Shown here: piece after piece, positions 1-8,082 of the stretch
How the letters are laid out: each line of letters starts with the position of its first letter
How positions within the stretch are numbered: position 1 is the stretch's first letter
NCBI GenBank assembly: GCA_026706755.1
Contig: JAPOYG010000188.1
Coordinates: 1-34,539, forward strand
From: Acidobacteriota bacterium
Lineage (GTDB): Bacteria > Acidobacteriota > Vicinamibacteria > Vicinamibacterales > UBA8438
DNA length: 34,539 nt
Direction of reading: 5' to 3'
Notes under the pieces: model-generated
Seen by the model: the letters and a program-made list of their open reading frames with translations, nothing else
What the model was told of the DNA's origin: nothing
Database searches by the model: none
Position numbers and translations under genes: made by a program

Positions 1-485
1 TCGATGATCTCCGCCTCGAGCCCCGCGCCCAGCCCCAGCGGCTCGTGGGCGGACCACTCGTACTGACTGTCGAGCGCCCGGGCGGCGGTCAGGATCGCAA
101 GCTCCGCGAGCCGCTGGTCCCGGTTGCCGTCGGCCCCGAAGCGCAGGTAGGTGCTGGCCGGGAACAGATGCTCGGCCATGGGCGGACTGTACATCCACAT
201 GCCGATGGGACCCCGCAGCCCGGTGGCGTAGCGGCTGTCCGGATGGACGATGACGTCGTAGGCCCGCTGGCCGTCCGCGTCGAGCGACTCGCGCGCGATG
301 CGCGGCAGACGCGCCCAGGAGTCCTCGCGAATGTCCGGCGGGATGTCCTCCGACGTCACCACGCGGGGAGTGAACGTCTCGCCCTGCGCCGTGGCGACGG
401 CTCCGGCAGCGTCGACGACGACACCGGAACCGCAGGCGGCGAGCGCGGGCAGGCAGAGAGCGAGGACGAAGAGCCTCAGCGTCAC
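1..485 (-). CDS. Carboxymuconolactone decarboxylase-family lipoprotein (3' end cut by window edge)
   Basis: Partial gene: 161 codons are visible and the C-terminus lies off the left edge. The start is GTG at 485, chosen because GAAGGAGGT sits 5-6 bases upstream and because the protein then opens with a lipoprotein signal (LFVLALCLPALAAC), the Cys being the predicted lipidation site. The mature part ends in the window with a block typical of the carboxymuconolactone decarboxylase/AhpD-like fold: RLAELAILTAARAL, then YEWSAHEP and an alpha-helical Gly-Leu-Glu stretch. Family members are small all-helical proteins that act as decarboxylases or alkylhydroperoxidase-type reductases; the Cys pair of true AhpD is not visible in the part present. 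It is divergent from the radical SAM gene at 601, with a 115-base gap. The substrate is unknown; exported members are often annotated only by family. Confidence 0.8.
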   Translation of the reverse strand, partial: MTLRLFVLALCLPALAACGSGVVVDAAGAVATAQGETFTPRVVTSEDIPPDIREDSWARLPRIARESLDADGQRAYDVIVHPDSRYATGLRGPIGMWMYSPPMAEHLFPASTYLRFGADGNRDQRLAELAILTAARALDSQYEWSAHEPLGLGAGLEAEII

Positions 486-600
486 GGGGCACCTCCTTCG
501 GCAGGCGGGAATCGGAACCGCAGGCGACGACTCCCAAGCGTTGCTGCTATGCTGCGCTGCGGCGGCGCCGCGGCGCAAGTCCGCAGGGTGCCGCGCGCCG

Positions 601-1962
601 ATGTCGCTGAATCACCTGGCCACCCGCTTCGGCTGCTCCTGGCCCTGGAGCACGCTGGTGCTGTCGTGCGACGGGCGAGTGGTCTGCGGCTGCGCCGACC
701 CGTACATCAAGCGCGTGCTCGGCGACGCGCGGACCCAGCCGCTCGCCGAGATCTGGAACGCGCCGACGATTCGCAGCCTGCGCGACGACCTCAATTCCGG
801 CGGCTCCGGGTTCTGCGGGGACTGCCCGCTCAAGCTGCCGCTCGCCGACGACGCGGCACCCCATGTCCGGCCGATCGATGCCGGCCCGTTGCCCTCACGG
901 CTCTACGTCGAGTGCACCGCGGCGTGCAACATCTCGTGCTTCGAGGCGTGCTGCGCCCCGGAGACCGGCATCACGAGAACCCGCCAGGCCGGCATGCTGG
1001 ATTTCGATCTCTTCACCCGCGTGGTCGACGAGGCGGGTCCGGGGCTCGTGCGGATCGACTTCTTCAACTACGGCGAAGCCTTCCTGCACAAGCGGGCGGT
1101 GGAGATGTGCGAGTACATCAAGCAGCGCTTCCCGCAGACCTACCTCTACACGAGCACCAACGGGCTGGCGCTGAGCGAAGCGCGGGCCATCCGTCTGGTC
1201 CATTCCGGAATCGACGAGGTCACCTTCTCGATCGACGGCGCGTTCCCCGAGAGCTATGCCCGGTACCGGCAGCGCGGCCAGCTCGACGTGGCGCTCGGCA
1301 CCCTGCGCACGATGGTCCGCGAGAAGCGGCGCACCGGCCGGGACCTGCCGTTCATCAACTGGCGCTACATCCTGTTCCGGTGGAACGACAGCGCCGAGGA
1401 GATGGACCGTGCCCGGCAACTGGCGGCGGAGATCGGCGTCGACCGCCTGTCGTGGGAGATCACCGACCATCCGGAGTCGGCGTTCTCGCGGCGCTTCGCC
1501 CCGGGGACCCCGGACCATGCCGCGATCCGCCGCGAGGTCTGGGACGACAACGGCCTCGGCAACGCGATACCGGGCGCCACCCCCCGCGCGCGCATCGACC
1601 TGCCCGCGCGCGTCCCGGGGCTGCCGCTCGTCGGACGCCGGGGCGGCCGCATCCGGCTTCGAACGCGGGTCCACAACCTGTCGACCCGCGCGTTCCCTTC
1701 CCAGGCGACCTATGGACGCCGACTCGTCCGCCTCGGCGCCCAGCTCTGCGCAGCGGACGGCACCGTCACCGAGCGCGATCACGCGCGCGCGTGGCTCCCC
1801 GCCGCGCTCGAGCCGCGCGGCGCGGCCGACGTGGCCATAGAGGTTCCCATGCCGGCCGCGCCCGGACGCTACCGGCTGAAGCTCGATCTCGTGTTCGAGG
1901 GCGTCGACTGGTTCGAGGCGTGCGGCTCCCCGACGACGAGCCGGCCCTTGCTGGTCTGGTAG
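601..1962 (+). CDS. Radical SAM protein with N-terminal SPASM-like domain and C-terminal beta-sandwich
   Basis: A 453-aa protein starting at ATG 601; no strong ribosome binding site is visible, but homology-like sequence begins at this codon. Residues 10-80 look like a SPASM auxiliary cluster domain: Cys12, Cys23, Cys29, Cys31, the stretch AEIWNAP near residue 50, and Cys72-x2-Cys75. The radical SAM core follows (about 98-325): Cys105, Cys109, Cys113, Cys117 and Cys118, then FFNYGEAFLH (the SAM-binding GGEP-like strand) and FSIDGA. Cys109, Cys113 and Cys117 are spaced x3-x3, not the canonical x3-x2. Residues about 340-453 form an Ig/jelly-roll-like domain ending in a WFEACGSP stretch, a module I associate with surface-polysaccharide enzymes. 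SPASM domains normally follow the core, so the order here is reversed. The reaction and substrate cannot be told from sequence; peptide or glycan modification is plausible. Confidence 0.85.
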   Translation: MSLNHLATRFGCSWPWSTLVLSCDGRVVCGCADPYIKRVLGDARTQPLAEIWNAPTIRSLRDDLNSGGSGFCGDCPLKLPLADDAAPHVRPIDAGPLPSRLYVECTAACNISCFEACCAPETGITRTRQAGMLDFDLFTRVVDEAGPGLVRIDFFNYGEAFLHKRAVEMCEYIKQRFPQTYLYTSTNGLALSEARAIRLVHSGIDEVTFSIDGAFPESYARYRQRGQLDVALGTLRTMVREKRRTGRDLPFINWRYILFRWNDSAEEMDRARQLAAEIGVDRLSWEITDHPESAFSRRFAPGTPDHAAIRREVWDDNGLGNAIPGATPRARIDLPARVPGLPLVGRRGGRIRLRTRVHNLSTRAFPSQATYGRRLVRLGAQLCAADGTVTERDHARAWLPAALEPRGAADVAIEVPMPAAPGRYRLKLDLVFEGVDWFEACGSPTTSRPLLVW

Positions 1963-1982
1963 GCCGCGTATACTGGCGCTCG

Positions 1983-2447
1983 ATGCAGAGACCCGCCCGC
2001 CGCGGCGCCGGGCCACGGAGGGCCGCCATCGGCCTGGCGACGGGAGCCGCCGTGCTGGGCGCCTCGCTGGCGGCTGCCGCCGGGCGGGCCGCACAGCCTG
2101 CGGATCCGCCGCTCTATCGCTGTGCGGACGCCGCTCGCGTCGAGGCGGGACGGGTCGGCCTGACGCTGTGCGATGCCGCACCGACCCCCGCCCTTGCGGA
2201 CCGCGCCGAGCGCGACAACCTGCAGCTCCGTCCCGGCGCCCTGGTGGTGGCGGTGGTCCCGGAGGGCCTGGCGGCCCGCGAGGGGCTGCTGCCGAACGAC
2301 ATGATCTTCCGGGTGGCCGGCTCCGACGTGGCCGGCGGCGGAGCGGCTTCCGTCCCGCTCGCCGCGGTCGGGGCGGAGAGCGATACGCTCGTCAACTTCC
2401 TCCGTGGCGGACGCCCGTACCTCGTCAAGCTGCGGCGCACCCCCTGA
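1983..2447 (+). CDS. Small exported PDZ-like protein
   Basis: A 154-aa protein starting at ATG 1983, 20 bases after the radical SAM stop. Residues 1-37 are a signal peptide or anchor: Arg-rich N-region, then an Ala/Gly/Leu hydrophobic core, with a likely cleavage near GRAAQPA. The mature part has two Cys (in LYRCADA and LTLCDAA), which could form a disulfide outside the cytoplasm. Residues about 78-152 resemble a PDZ domain: ALVVAVVPEGLAAREGLLPNDMIF, split as PEGLAAREG and NDMIFRVAG, then a final strand YLVKLRR. PDZ domains bind peptide C-termini and are usually attached to proteases; here no protease domain is present. It may be co-transcribed with the radical SAM gene, but nothing in the sequence ties their functions together. 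Confidence 0.65.
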   Translation: MQRPARRGAGPRRAAIGLATGAAVLGASLAAAAGRAAQPADPPLYRCADAARVEAGRVGLTLCDAAPTPALADRAERDNLQLRPGALVVAVVPEGLAAREGLLPNDMIFRVAGSDVAGGGAASVPLAAVGAESDTLVNFLRGGRPYLVKLRRTP

Positions 2448-2587
2448 CTGGCGCGTTGGAGTCGAGGCCGGCCGGCGCCCTGCGCCCCGTCGATCATCCC
2501 GGGGCGCCGCGGTCGAGAATCCGCGCCCGATCGGCGGGGAGCCGCGCAGCCGCGGCCGACCCGACGCCGCGGAACGGGGCGCGCGGT

Positions 2588-3736
2588 ATGCTGACCGGCG
2601 TGCGCCGTCCGCCGTCCGCCCTCCTCCCCGCCCTGTCGCTCGCCGCCGCGGCCGCCCTGGCAGCTCCGTCGGCGCAAGCGCACCCGCTGACGTTCACCGA
2701 GGTGACGCTGACGCTCGGGCCCGGGCCCGTCTTCTTGGCCGACGTCATCTACGACCTGGACGCCCTCGCGCTCGGCGTGCCGATCGACACCGATGACGCC
2801 GAGCTGGCCTCGGCGCTGGCCGCGCTCGGGCCGGACGAGCTCGACCTCCGCCTGGCGCGTCTGCGCCGCCTCTTCGAGCGCCGCGTCCGCGTCCGCTTCG
2901 ACGGCGAGCCGGCGCCCTTCGAGGTCGGCTTTCCCGACCACGACGCGCCACGGACGGCGGCCGCCGACATACCGTCCGTGCTCGGCCTGACGGCGAGGCT
3001 GACGGGCGCCATCCCGCCGGGCGCGGTAACGGTCGGCTTCTTCGCCTCCCGCGCCTTCGGGGAGGTGCACCTGTCGATCGTCGACGCGGTGCGCGGCGGC
3101 GAGACCCGCTCGATCCTGGAGCCGGGCGCCCGGAGCGAGCCCCTCGACCTGTCGGGACCGTTCACCCCGCCGGGCCCGGGAGAGACGGCGTACCGCTACC
3201 TGCGACTCGGCTTCGTCCACATACTCCCGGCGGGCGCGGATCACATCCTCTTCGTGCTGGCGCTGTTCCTGCTGAGCACGCGCCTCCGGCCCCTGGTCTG
3301 GCAGGTCACGGCCTTCACCGTCGCCCACGCCGTCACCCTCACCCTGGCCGCGCTCGATGTCGTAGCCCTTGCCCCCCGCATCGTCGAGCCGCTCATCGCG
3401 TTGTCGGTCGCGGGGGTCGCCGTCGAGAACGTGCTGACCGATCGGCTCACCCGCTGGCGTGCGGCCGTCGTATTCGGCTTCGGCCTGCTGCACGGCCTCG
3501 GCTTCGCCGGCGTGCTCGGGGAGCTCGGACTTCCGGACGAGGGACGCCTGCTGGCCCTCGCGGCATTCAACGCCGGCATCGAGCTGGGCCAGTTGGCAGT
3601 GATCGCGGGCGCCGTGGCGGCCCTGGGATGGTGCCGCCGGAAACCGTGGTACCGGCGCCGGGTGAGCGTGCCGCTCTCCTGCGCCATTGCTCTCACCGGC
3701 CTCGCGTGGGCGGTGGAGCGCACCGCCGGCGGCTGA
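2588..3736 (+). CDS. HupE/UreJ-family membrane protein
   Basis: A 382-aa protein starting at ATG 2588. A signal peptide ends at SAQA, leaving His-Pro at the mature N-terminus, which is usual in this family. Residues about 28-200 form an extracytoplasmic beta-rich region. The C-terminal half is a bundle of about six membrane helices carrying the family's His-rich motifs: GFVHILPAGADHILF (about 207), FTVAHAVTL (about 240), GFGLLHGLGFAG (about 297) and FNAGIELGQL. HupE and UreJ relatives are thought to move nickel or assist metalloenzyme maturation, and the conserved His and Asp residues would fit a metal path. No hydrogenase or urease genes occur in the window, so the metal and client are unknown. 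It converges with the small membrane protein at 3792-4103. Confidence 0.85.
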   Translation: MLTGVRRPPSALLPALSLAAAAALAAPSAQAHPLTFTEVTLTLGPGPVFLADVIYDLDALALGVPIDTDDAELASALAALGPDELDLRLARLRRLFERRVRVRFDGEPAPFEVGFPDHDAPRTAAADIPSVLGLTARLTGAIPPGAVTVGFFASRAFGEVHLSIVDAVRGGETRSILEPGARSEPLDLSGPFTPPGPGETAYRYLRLGFVHILPAGADHILFVLALFLLSTRLRPLVWQVTAFTVAHAVTLTLAALDVVALAPRIVEPLIALSVAGVAVENVLTDRLTRWRAAVVFGFGLLHGLGFAGVLGELGLPDEGRLLALAAFNAGIELGQLAVIAGAVAALGWCRRKPWYRRRVSVPLSCAIALTGLAWAVERTAGG

Positions 3737-3776
3737 CCGCGGCCCGGGGACGAGACGCGGTTCCGCGGGGGCGGGA

Positions 3777-3791
3777 CGGGGCGACGCCCCG
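3777..3791. terminator. Short GC hairpin between convergent genes
   Basis: CGGGGC, loop GAC, GCCCCG: a perfect 6-bp stem lying between the stop of the HupE-like gene (3736) and the stop of the opposing gene (3792). It abuts the latter. There is no T-tract on either side, so intrinsic termination is only a suggestion based on position. Confidence 0.4.
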
Positions 3792-4103
3792 TCAACTCGA
3801 CGAGGCGCCGGCCGCGCGGCGGGCGATCAGGCGGCCGAGGACCCGCAGCTTGCTCCAGAAGAAGTCGAACTGCCCGAGCAACGCGCCGTACCCCAACAGG
3901 AGAAGCTGGTAGACAGGCAGCATGATGATCAGGTAGATGGCCCACTGCAGCCACCCCGGGGCGATGGAAGGGAGCAGGAAGCTCATGACCGGCCCCTTCA
4001 CCCACAGCGTCGTCATGCCGGCCAGGGCGAACGCCGCAAGAATGGCGACCACACCCATCGGCCCGACGCCCCAGCGTCTTCGCATGCGTTCGACTATCCG
4101 CAT
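3792..4103 (-). CDS. Small membrane protein resembling DUF6787
   Basis: A 103-aa protein. I place the start at ATG 4103 (MRIVERMRRRWGVG); a longer reading is possible but adds Arg/Gly-rich sequence without family character, and ATG 4085 is a shorter alternative. A basic N-terminus precedes two membrane helices: VVAILAAFALAGMTTLW (about residues 18-34) and WAIYLIIMLPVYQLLLLGYGAL (about 53-74). After the second comes the motif GQFDFFWSKLRVLGRL. The pattern of a basic helix, two membrane spans, a P-x-YQ turn and G-Q-F-x-F-F-W matches what I know of DUF6787 proteins, whose function is not known. The SD sequence is weak (GGACGGA). It is divergent from the propeller operon at 4356 and convergent with the HupE-like gene. 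Confidence 0.7.
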   Translation of the reverse strand: MRIVERMRRRWGVGPMGVVAILAAFALAGMTTLWVKGPVMSFLLPSIAPGWLQWAIYLIIMLPVYQLLLLGYGALLGQFDFFWSKLRVLGRLIARRAAGASSS

Positions 4104-4300
4104 TTTTGGGTCCGTCCCGCGTAGCGTACCGCTCGCACCATGCCGGATCGCGGCCACGCCCTCGCCCCCTGCCGGGCGCCGCGCCGTGTCACGGCGGCCC
4201 GGGATGCCGCGCTGCGTGAGATCGAGTCTCAGTATGGGGCGGCGCGATCCTACACCGCGGGCGGGTTGTCCGCCAAACGGCCGGCCCGTGGCCCGCCGCA

Positions 4301-4309
4301 TGCTAAGAT
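4301..4309 (+). promoter_or_regulatory. Candidate extended -10 promoter for the beta-propeller operon
   Basis: TGCTAAGAT reads as an extended -10 element (TG-N-TAAGAT) in the 252-base gap between divergent genes. It lies 46 bases before ATG 4356, giving an untranslated leader of about 40 bases that contains the SD AGAGAGG. No good -35 hexamer stands 17 bases upstream, which is tolerated by extended -10 promoters. The rest of the gap (4104-4300) is GC-rich with no other clear signal. Confidence 0.35.
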
Positions 4310-4355
4310 CTACGGCTGCTACGAGTCCGGTTACTCCATCTCAGAGAGGTTCGGG

Positions 4356-6563
4356 ATGACCAAGGCGAATCACGGCGCCGCCGCGCGCGTGGCGCTTCTG
4401 GTTCTGTGCGCGGCGCTCCTCGCCGGCTCCGCGCAGGCGCAGGACTGGCCGAGCTGGCGCGGCCGGGCCCAGACCGGGGTCTCCGCCGACACCGGGCTCG
4501 TGTCGAGCTGGTCGGTCGACGGGGACAACCTCATCTGGTTCCAGGAGTACATCGGTCGTTCCACCCCTGCCGTCTTCGACGGTCGGGTCTGTGCCAACGG
4601 CCGCATCGGCGACGGCGTCTCCAAGAAGGAGATCGTCACCTGCTGGAACGCCGAGGACGGCACGAAGCTGTGGGAGCACAGCTTCAGCATCCTCAACACC
4701 ACGGTCCCGTTCAACCGTGTCGGCTGGGGAAGCGTGACGGGGGACCCGGAGACGGGCTACCTCTACGCGATGAACATCGACGGCCACCTTCACTGCTTCG
4801 ATCGCGACGGAGCAATCGTCTGGAGCTGGCGGCTCGCCGAGGACCTCGGGCGCGCGTCGGGCTACGGCGGAAGGACGTCGACCCCGATCATCGACGAGGA
4901 CCGGCTGATCCTCGGCGTGATCGGTTCGATCTGGGGCGACCTCGGAGGGCCGCCGACGCATCGCTACGTCGCGTTCGACAAGGCGAACGGGCGCATCCGG
5001 TGGATCTCCACGCCCGGTGGCCGGCCCGCGGACATGAACACCCAGTCCGTTCCGATCGTCGCCGTGGTGAACGGCCAGCGCCTGATCATCGACGGGAACG
5101 CCGACGGGCACATCTACGCCCTCCAGGCGCGCACCGGGAGCAAGGTGTGGGAGTTCCACCTGAGCCAGCGCGGCATCAACGTCTCTCCCGTCATCGACGG
5201 CACGACGGTATACGTCGCGCACAGCGAGGAGAACGTCGACCGGGGCACGATGGGCCGCGTGGTGGCCATCGACGCGACCGGCGAAGGCGACATCACCGCA
5301 ACCGGTGAGCGCTGGCGCATCGACGATCTGCAGGTCGGATTCTCGTCGCCGCTTCTCAAGGACGGCCGGCTCTACGTCATCGACAACTCCGCCAACCTGT
5401 TCGCCATCGAGGCCGCCGACGGAACCGTGCTGTGGGAGCAGAGCGTGGGGACGGTCGGCAAGTCCTCCCCCGTCTGGGCCGACGGCAAGCTCTTCATCAC
5501 CGAGGTGAACGGCAACGTGCGGATCCTGGAGCCGGCGGACGACGGCGCGACCGAGCTCGACCACGACGAGCTCGAGGTGGCCGACGGCCGCTACGCGGAG
5601 ATCTACGGCTCGTTCGCATCCGCCTACGGCCGCCTCTACGTGACGGCCGAGTCGGGCATCTACTGCATCGGCGACCCTGACGCGCCGTTCGATCCGCAGC
5701 CCGCCGCCACACCGGCGCTCGCCGAGGAAACGGCCCCCGACGGCGTCGTCGCGAGCATTCAGGTCGTGCCCGCGGAGGTGATCGCGGCGGCCGGGCAGCC
5801 GATCCGCTTCAGCGTGCTGGGGTTCGACGCCAACGGCCGGGCGCTGGGTCCGCAGGACGCGGTCTGGACGCTGGACGGGCTCGGAGCGTCCCGCCTGCGC
5901 GTGAACGGCGAGTTCACGTCGCCGCCGGACGCGACCAACCAGACGGGCCGCGTGGTCGCCACGGTCGGCGACGTCTCGGCCGCGGCCCGCATCCGGGTCT
6001 TCTCGCCGCTTCCCTGGACCGAGACGTTCGAGAACGGCCGGCCGGCGCACTGGATCGGGGGCGGCGGCAGCCTGCAGGTGGTCGACGAAGGCGGCGAGCA
6101 GCTCTTCCGCAAGGGGGCGTCCCGCACCGGGATCCACCGGCACGCGATCTACATCGGGCCCTCCTACATGTCGGGCTACACCGTGCAGGCCGACGTCATG
6201 TCCACCCAACGCGGCCGCCGGCGCCCCGACATCGGCCTCATCAACGGCGGCTACACGATGGACCTGCAGGGCAATCACCAGCGCATCGAGGTCCGCTCGT
6301 GGGCGGCCGAACTGCGCATGGCGCAGCGCTTCCCGTTCGCGTGGGAGCCCGACACCTGGTACACCCTCAAGCTGCGCGTCGACGCCGACGAGGATCGGGC
6401 GGTCGTCCGCGGCAAGGTCTGGCCGCGCGACGATCCGGAGCCCGACGAGTGGACGGTGACGGTCGAGGACCCCGAGCCGGTGCGGAACGGCAGCCCGGGC
6501 CTCATCGGCTACTCGCCGATCGACATCTACTACGACAACGTCCGCGTGATGGAGAACCGATGA
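4356..6563 (+). CDS. Secreted PQQ-like beta-propeller protein with Ig-like and jelly-roll domains
   Basis: A 735-aa exported protein. ATG 4356 is preceded by AGAGAGG and opens a clean signal peptide ending at SAQA (residue 28); upstream in-frame codons give no signal. The mature start DWPSWRG is typical of PQQ-binding-like beta-propeller proteins. Residues about 30-445 carry repeated blades of the form GxxxALxxxTGxxxWE: HLHCFDRDGAIVW, IYALQARTGSKVWE and LFAIEAADGTVLWE. Residues about 465-550 look like an Ig-like domain (VPAEVIAAAGQPIRFSVLG), and 551-735 like a laminin-G/jelly-roll domain of the kind seen in carbohydrate-binding proteins. I see none of the known quinoprotein dehydrogenase signatures (no vicinal Cys pair or haem site), so enzymatic activity is doubtful; a binding or outer-surface scaffold role is as likely. 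It overlaps the next propeller gene by 4 bases. Confidence 0.85.
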   Translation: MTKANHGAAARVALLVLCAALLAGSAQAQDWPSWRGRAQTGVSADTGLVSSWSVDGDNLIWFQEYIGRSTPAVFDGRVCANGRIGDGVSKKEIVTCWNAEDGTKLWEHSFSILNTTVPFNRVGWGSVTGDPETGYLYAMNIDGHLHCFDRDGAIVWSWRLAEDLGRASGYGGRTSTPIIDEDRLILGVIGSIWGDLGGPPTHRYVAFDKANGRIRWISTPGGRPADMNTQSVPIVAVVNGQRLIIDGNADGHIYALQARTGSKVWEFHLSQRGINVSPVIDGTTVYVAHSEENVDRGTMGRVVAIDATGEGDITATGERWRIDDLQVGFSSPLLKDGRLYVIDNSANLFAIEAADGTVLWEQSVGTVGKSSPVWADGKLFITEVNGNVRILEPADDGATELDHDELEVADGRYAEIYGSFASAYGRLYVTAESGIYCIGDPDAPFDPQPAATPALAEETAPDGVVASIQVVPAEVIAAAGQPIRFSVLGFDANGRALGPQDAVWTLDGLGASRLRVNGEFTSPPDATNQTGRVVATVGDVSAAARIRVFSPLPWTETFENGRPAHWIGGGGSLQVVDEGGEQLFRKGASRTGIHRHAIYIGPSYMSGYTVQADVMSTQRGRRRPDIGLINGGYTMDLQGNHQRIEVRSWAAELRMAQRFPFAWEPDTWYTLKLRVDADEDRAVVRGKVWPRDDPEPDEWTVTVEDPEPVRNGSPGLIGYSPIDIYYDNVRVMENR

Positions 6564-8008
6564 CTCGACACGGATTGACCCTCGCGGCCGCCGCGCTGGC
6601 GGCAATCCTCGCCACGACGGCATCCGCCCAGGATGTCGCGATGTTCGGCAACTCGCCGTCGCGCAACATGGTGTCGGACGAGACCGGCATCGTCGGCGAG
6701 TGGGACGCCGACACCGGGATGAACGTCCTCTGGTCCCAGCCGGTCGGCTCGCAGGCCTACGGCGGCCCGGTCGTCGCCAACGGCCGCGTCTACGTCGGCA
6801 CGAACAACGAGGGCCGCCGCGACCCGTCCATCGAGGGCGACAAGGGCGTCGTCATGGCCTTCGCCGCCGACACCGGAGAGTTCATCTGGCAGATGGTCCA
6901 TCCCAAGCTCTCGGCGGGGCGCGTGAACGACTGGCCGCTGCAGGGAGTCTGCTCGACGGCGTTCATGGAGGGCGACCGCATCTGGTACGTCTCGAACGAG
7001 GCCCAGGTCGTCTGCCTCGATGCCAGGGGCTTTGCCGACGGCAATGCCGGGCCGTTCCTGGACGAGGAGGACACCGGGCCCATCGCCGGCGACATCGTCT
7101 GGTCCTACGACATGATCGGCGAGCTCGACGTCTTCCCCCACAACCTCGCCACCGGATCGCCGCTCATCATCGGCGACGTGCTCTACACGGTGACCAGCAA
7201 CGGGGTCGACGAGGGGCACGTGAACATCCCGTCGCCCTTCTCCCCCGACTTCATCGCCCTCGACAAGAACACCGGCGAGCTGCTGTGGGAGAGCAACCCG
7301 GTGGGCGAGAACGTGCTGCACGGGGCCTGGACGAACCCCGCCTACGGCGTGATCGACGGGCGCCCGCAGGTCATCTTCGCGGGCGGGAACGGCGTCGTCT
7401 ACAGCCTCGATCCCGCCACGGGCGAGCTCCTCTGGGAGTTCGACTGCAATCCCGAGGACTCCGAGTGGATCCTCGGCGGCCGCGGCACCCGGAACAACAT
7501 CCTGTCCACCCCGGTCATCTACGACGACAAGGTCTACATCGGCGTCGGCCAGGATCCGGAGCACGGCGAGGCGCCCGGCCACTTCTGGGTGATCGACGCC
7601 ACCGGCAGCGGCGACGTCACCGACACGCACGCCGTTTGGCACCGAGGCGGGGAGGACTTCTACCGCACCATGTCGACCGCCGCCATCGCGGACGGCGTGC
7701 TCTACATCCCCAGCCTCTCCGGCTTCCTGCATGCGCTCGATCCGCAGACCGGCGAGGAGTTCTGGACCTACGACACCTTCGCTGCCGTCTGGGGATCGCC
7801 GTTCGTCGCGGACGGCAAGGTGTTCCTCGGCGACGAGGACGGCGACGTGGTCGTGCTGCGCGCCGGAAAGGAGATGGAGGTCATCGGGGAGTACAACCTC
7901 GGGGCCGCCGTCTACTGCACGCCGGTCGCCAAGGACGGCGTGCTCTACATCCTGACCCGCAATCGCATCTGGGCCTTCCAGGATGGCGCCCAGTCGGATC
8001 CGTTCTAG
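6560..8008 (+). CDS. Secreted PQQ-like beta-propeller protein
   Basis: A 482-aa exported protein whose ATG overlaps the previous stop (ATGA), implying translational coupling. The signal peptide ends at TTASA (about residue 23). The rest is one propeller with several W-type blades: VVMAFAADTGEFIWQ, FIALDKNTGELLWE, VVYSLDPATGELLWEFD and FLHALDPQTGEEFWTYD. The opening MFGNSPSRNMVSDETG is a sequence style I know from Acidobacteriota and Planctomycetes propellers. Unlike its partner it lacks Ig-like and jelly-roll domains. The pair may assemble together in the periplasm or on the cell surface. Two Cys pairs (VCSTAF/VVCLDA) are possible disulfides. There is no evidence for bound PQQ beyond the fold name. 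Confidence 0.85.
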   Translation: MTRHGLTLAAAALAAILATTASAQDVAMFGNSPSRNMVSDETGIVGEWDADTGMNVLWSQPVGSQAYGGPVVANGRVYVGTNNEGRRDPSIEGDKGVVMAFAADTGEFIWQMVHPKLSAGRVNDWPLQGVCSTAFMEGDRIWYVSNEAQVVCLDARGFADGNAGPFLDEEDTGPIAGDIVWSYDMIGELDVFPHNLATGSPLIIGDVLYTVTSNGVDEGHVNIPSPFSPDFIALDKNTGELLWESNPVGENVLHGAWTNPAYGVIDGRPQVIFAGGNGVVYSLDPATGELLWEFDCNPEDSEWILGGRGTRNNILSTPVIYDDKVYIGVGQDPEHGEAPGHFWVIDATGSGDVTDTHAVWHRGGEDFYRTMSTAAIADGVLYIPSLSGFLHALDPQTGEEFWTYDTFAAVWGSPFVADGKVFLGDEDGDVVVLRAGKEMEVIGEYNLGAAVYCTPVAKDGVLYILTRNRIWAFQDGAQSDPF

Positions 8009-8082
8009 GAGCCTGCGCCTAGCTCTTGCTACCTTCGCGGCAGGCGGCGCGCTCGTCGAGCCGCCTGCCGCCCGGGAAGCCC

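Noticed and set aside
2588-3736. Part of a hydrogenase or urease operon because of the HupE/UreJ-like gene.
   Set aside because: No hydrogenase, urease or accessory gene is found on either side.
4341-6623. A 760-codon minus-strand open frame opposite the first beta-propeller gene.
   Set aside because: It mirrors the codon bias of the plus-strand gene, has no motif, and the plus strand has a signal peptide, an SD and family motifs.
4356-8008. PQQ-dependent alcohol or glucose dehydrogenases.
   Set aside because: Only propeller blade repeats are seen; neither a vicinal Cys pair, a haem c motif nor other dehydrogenase signatures were found.
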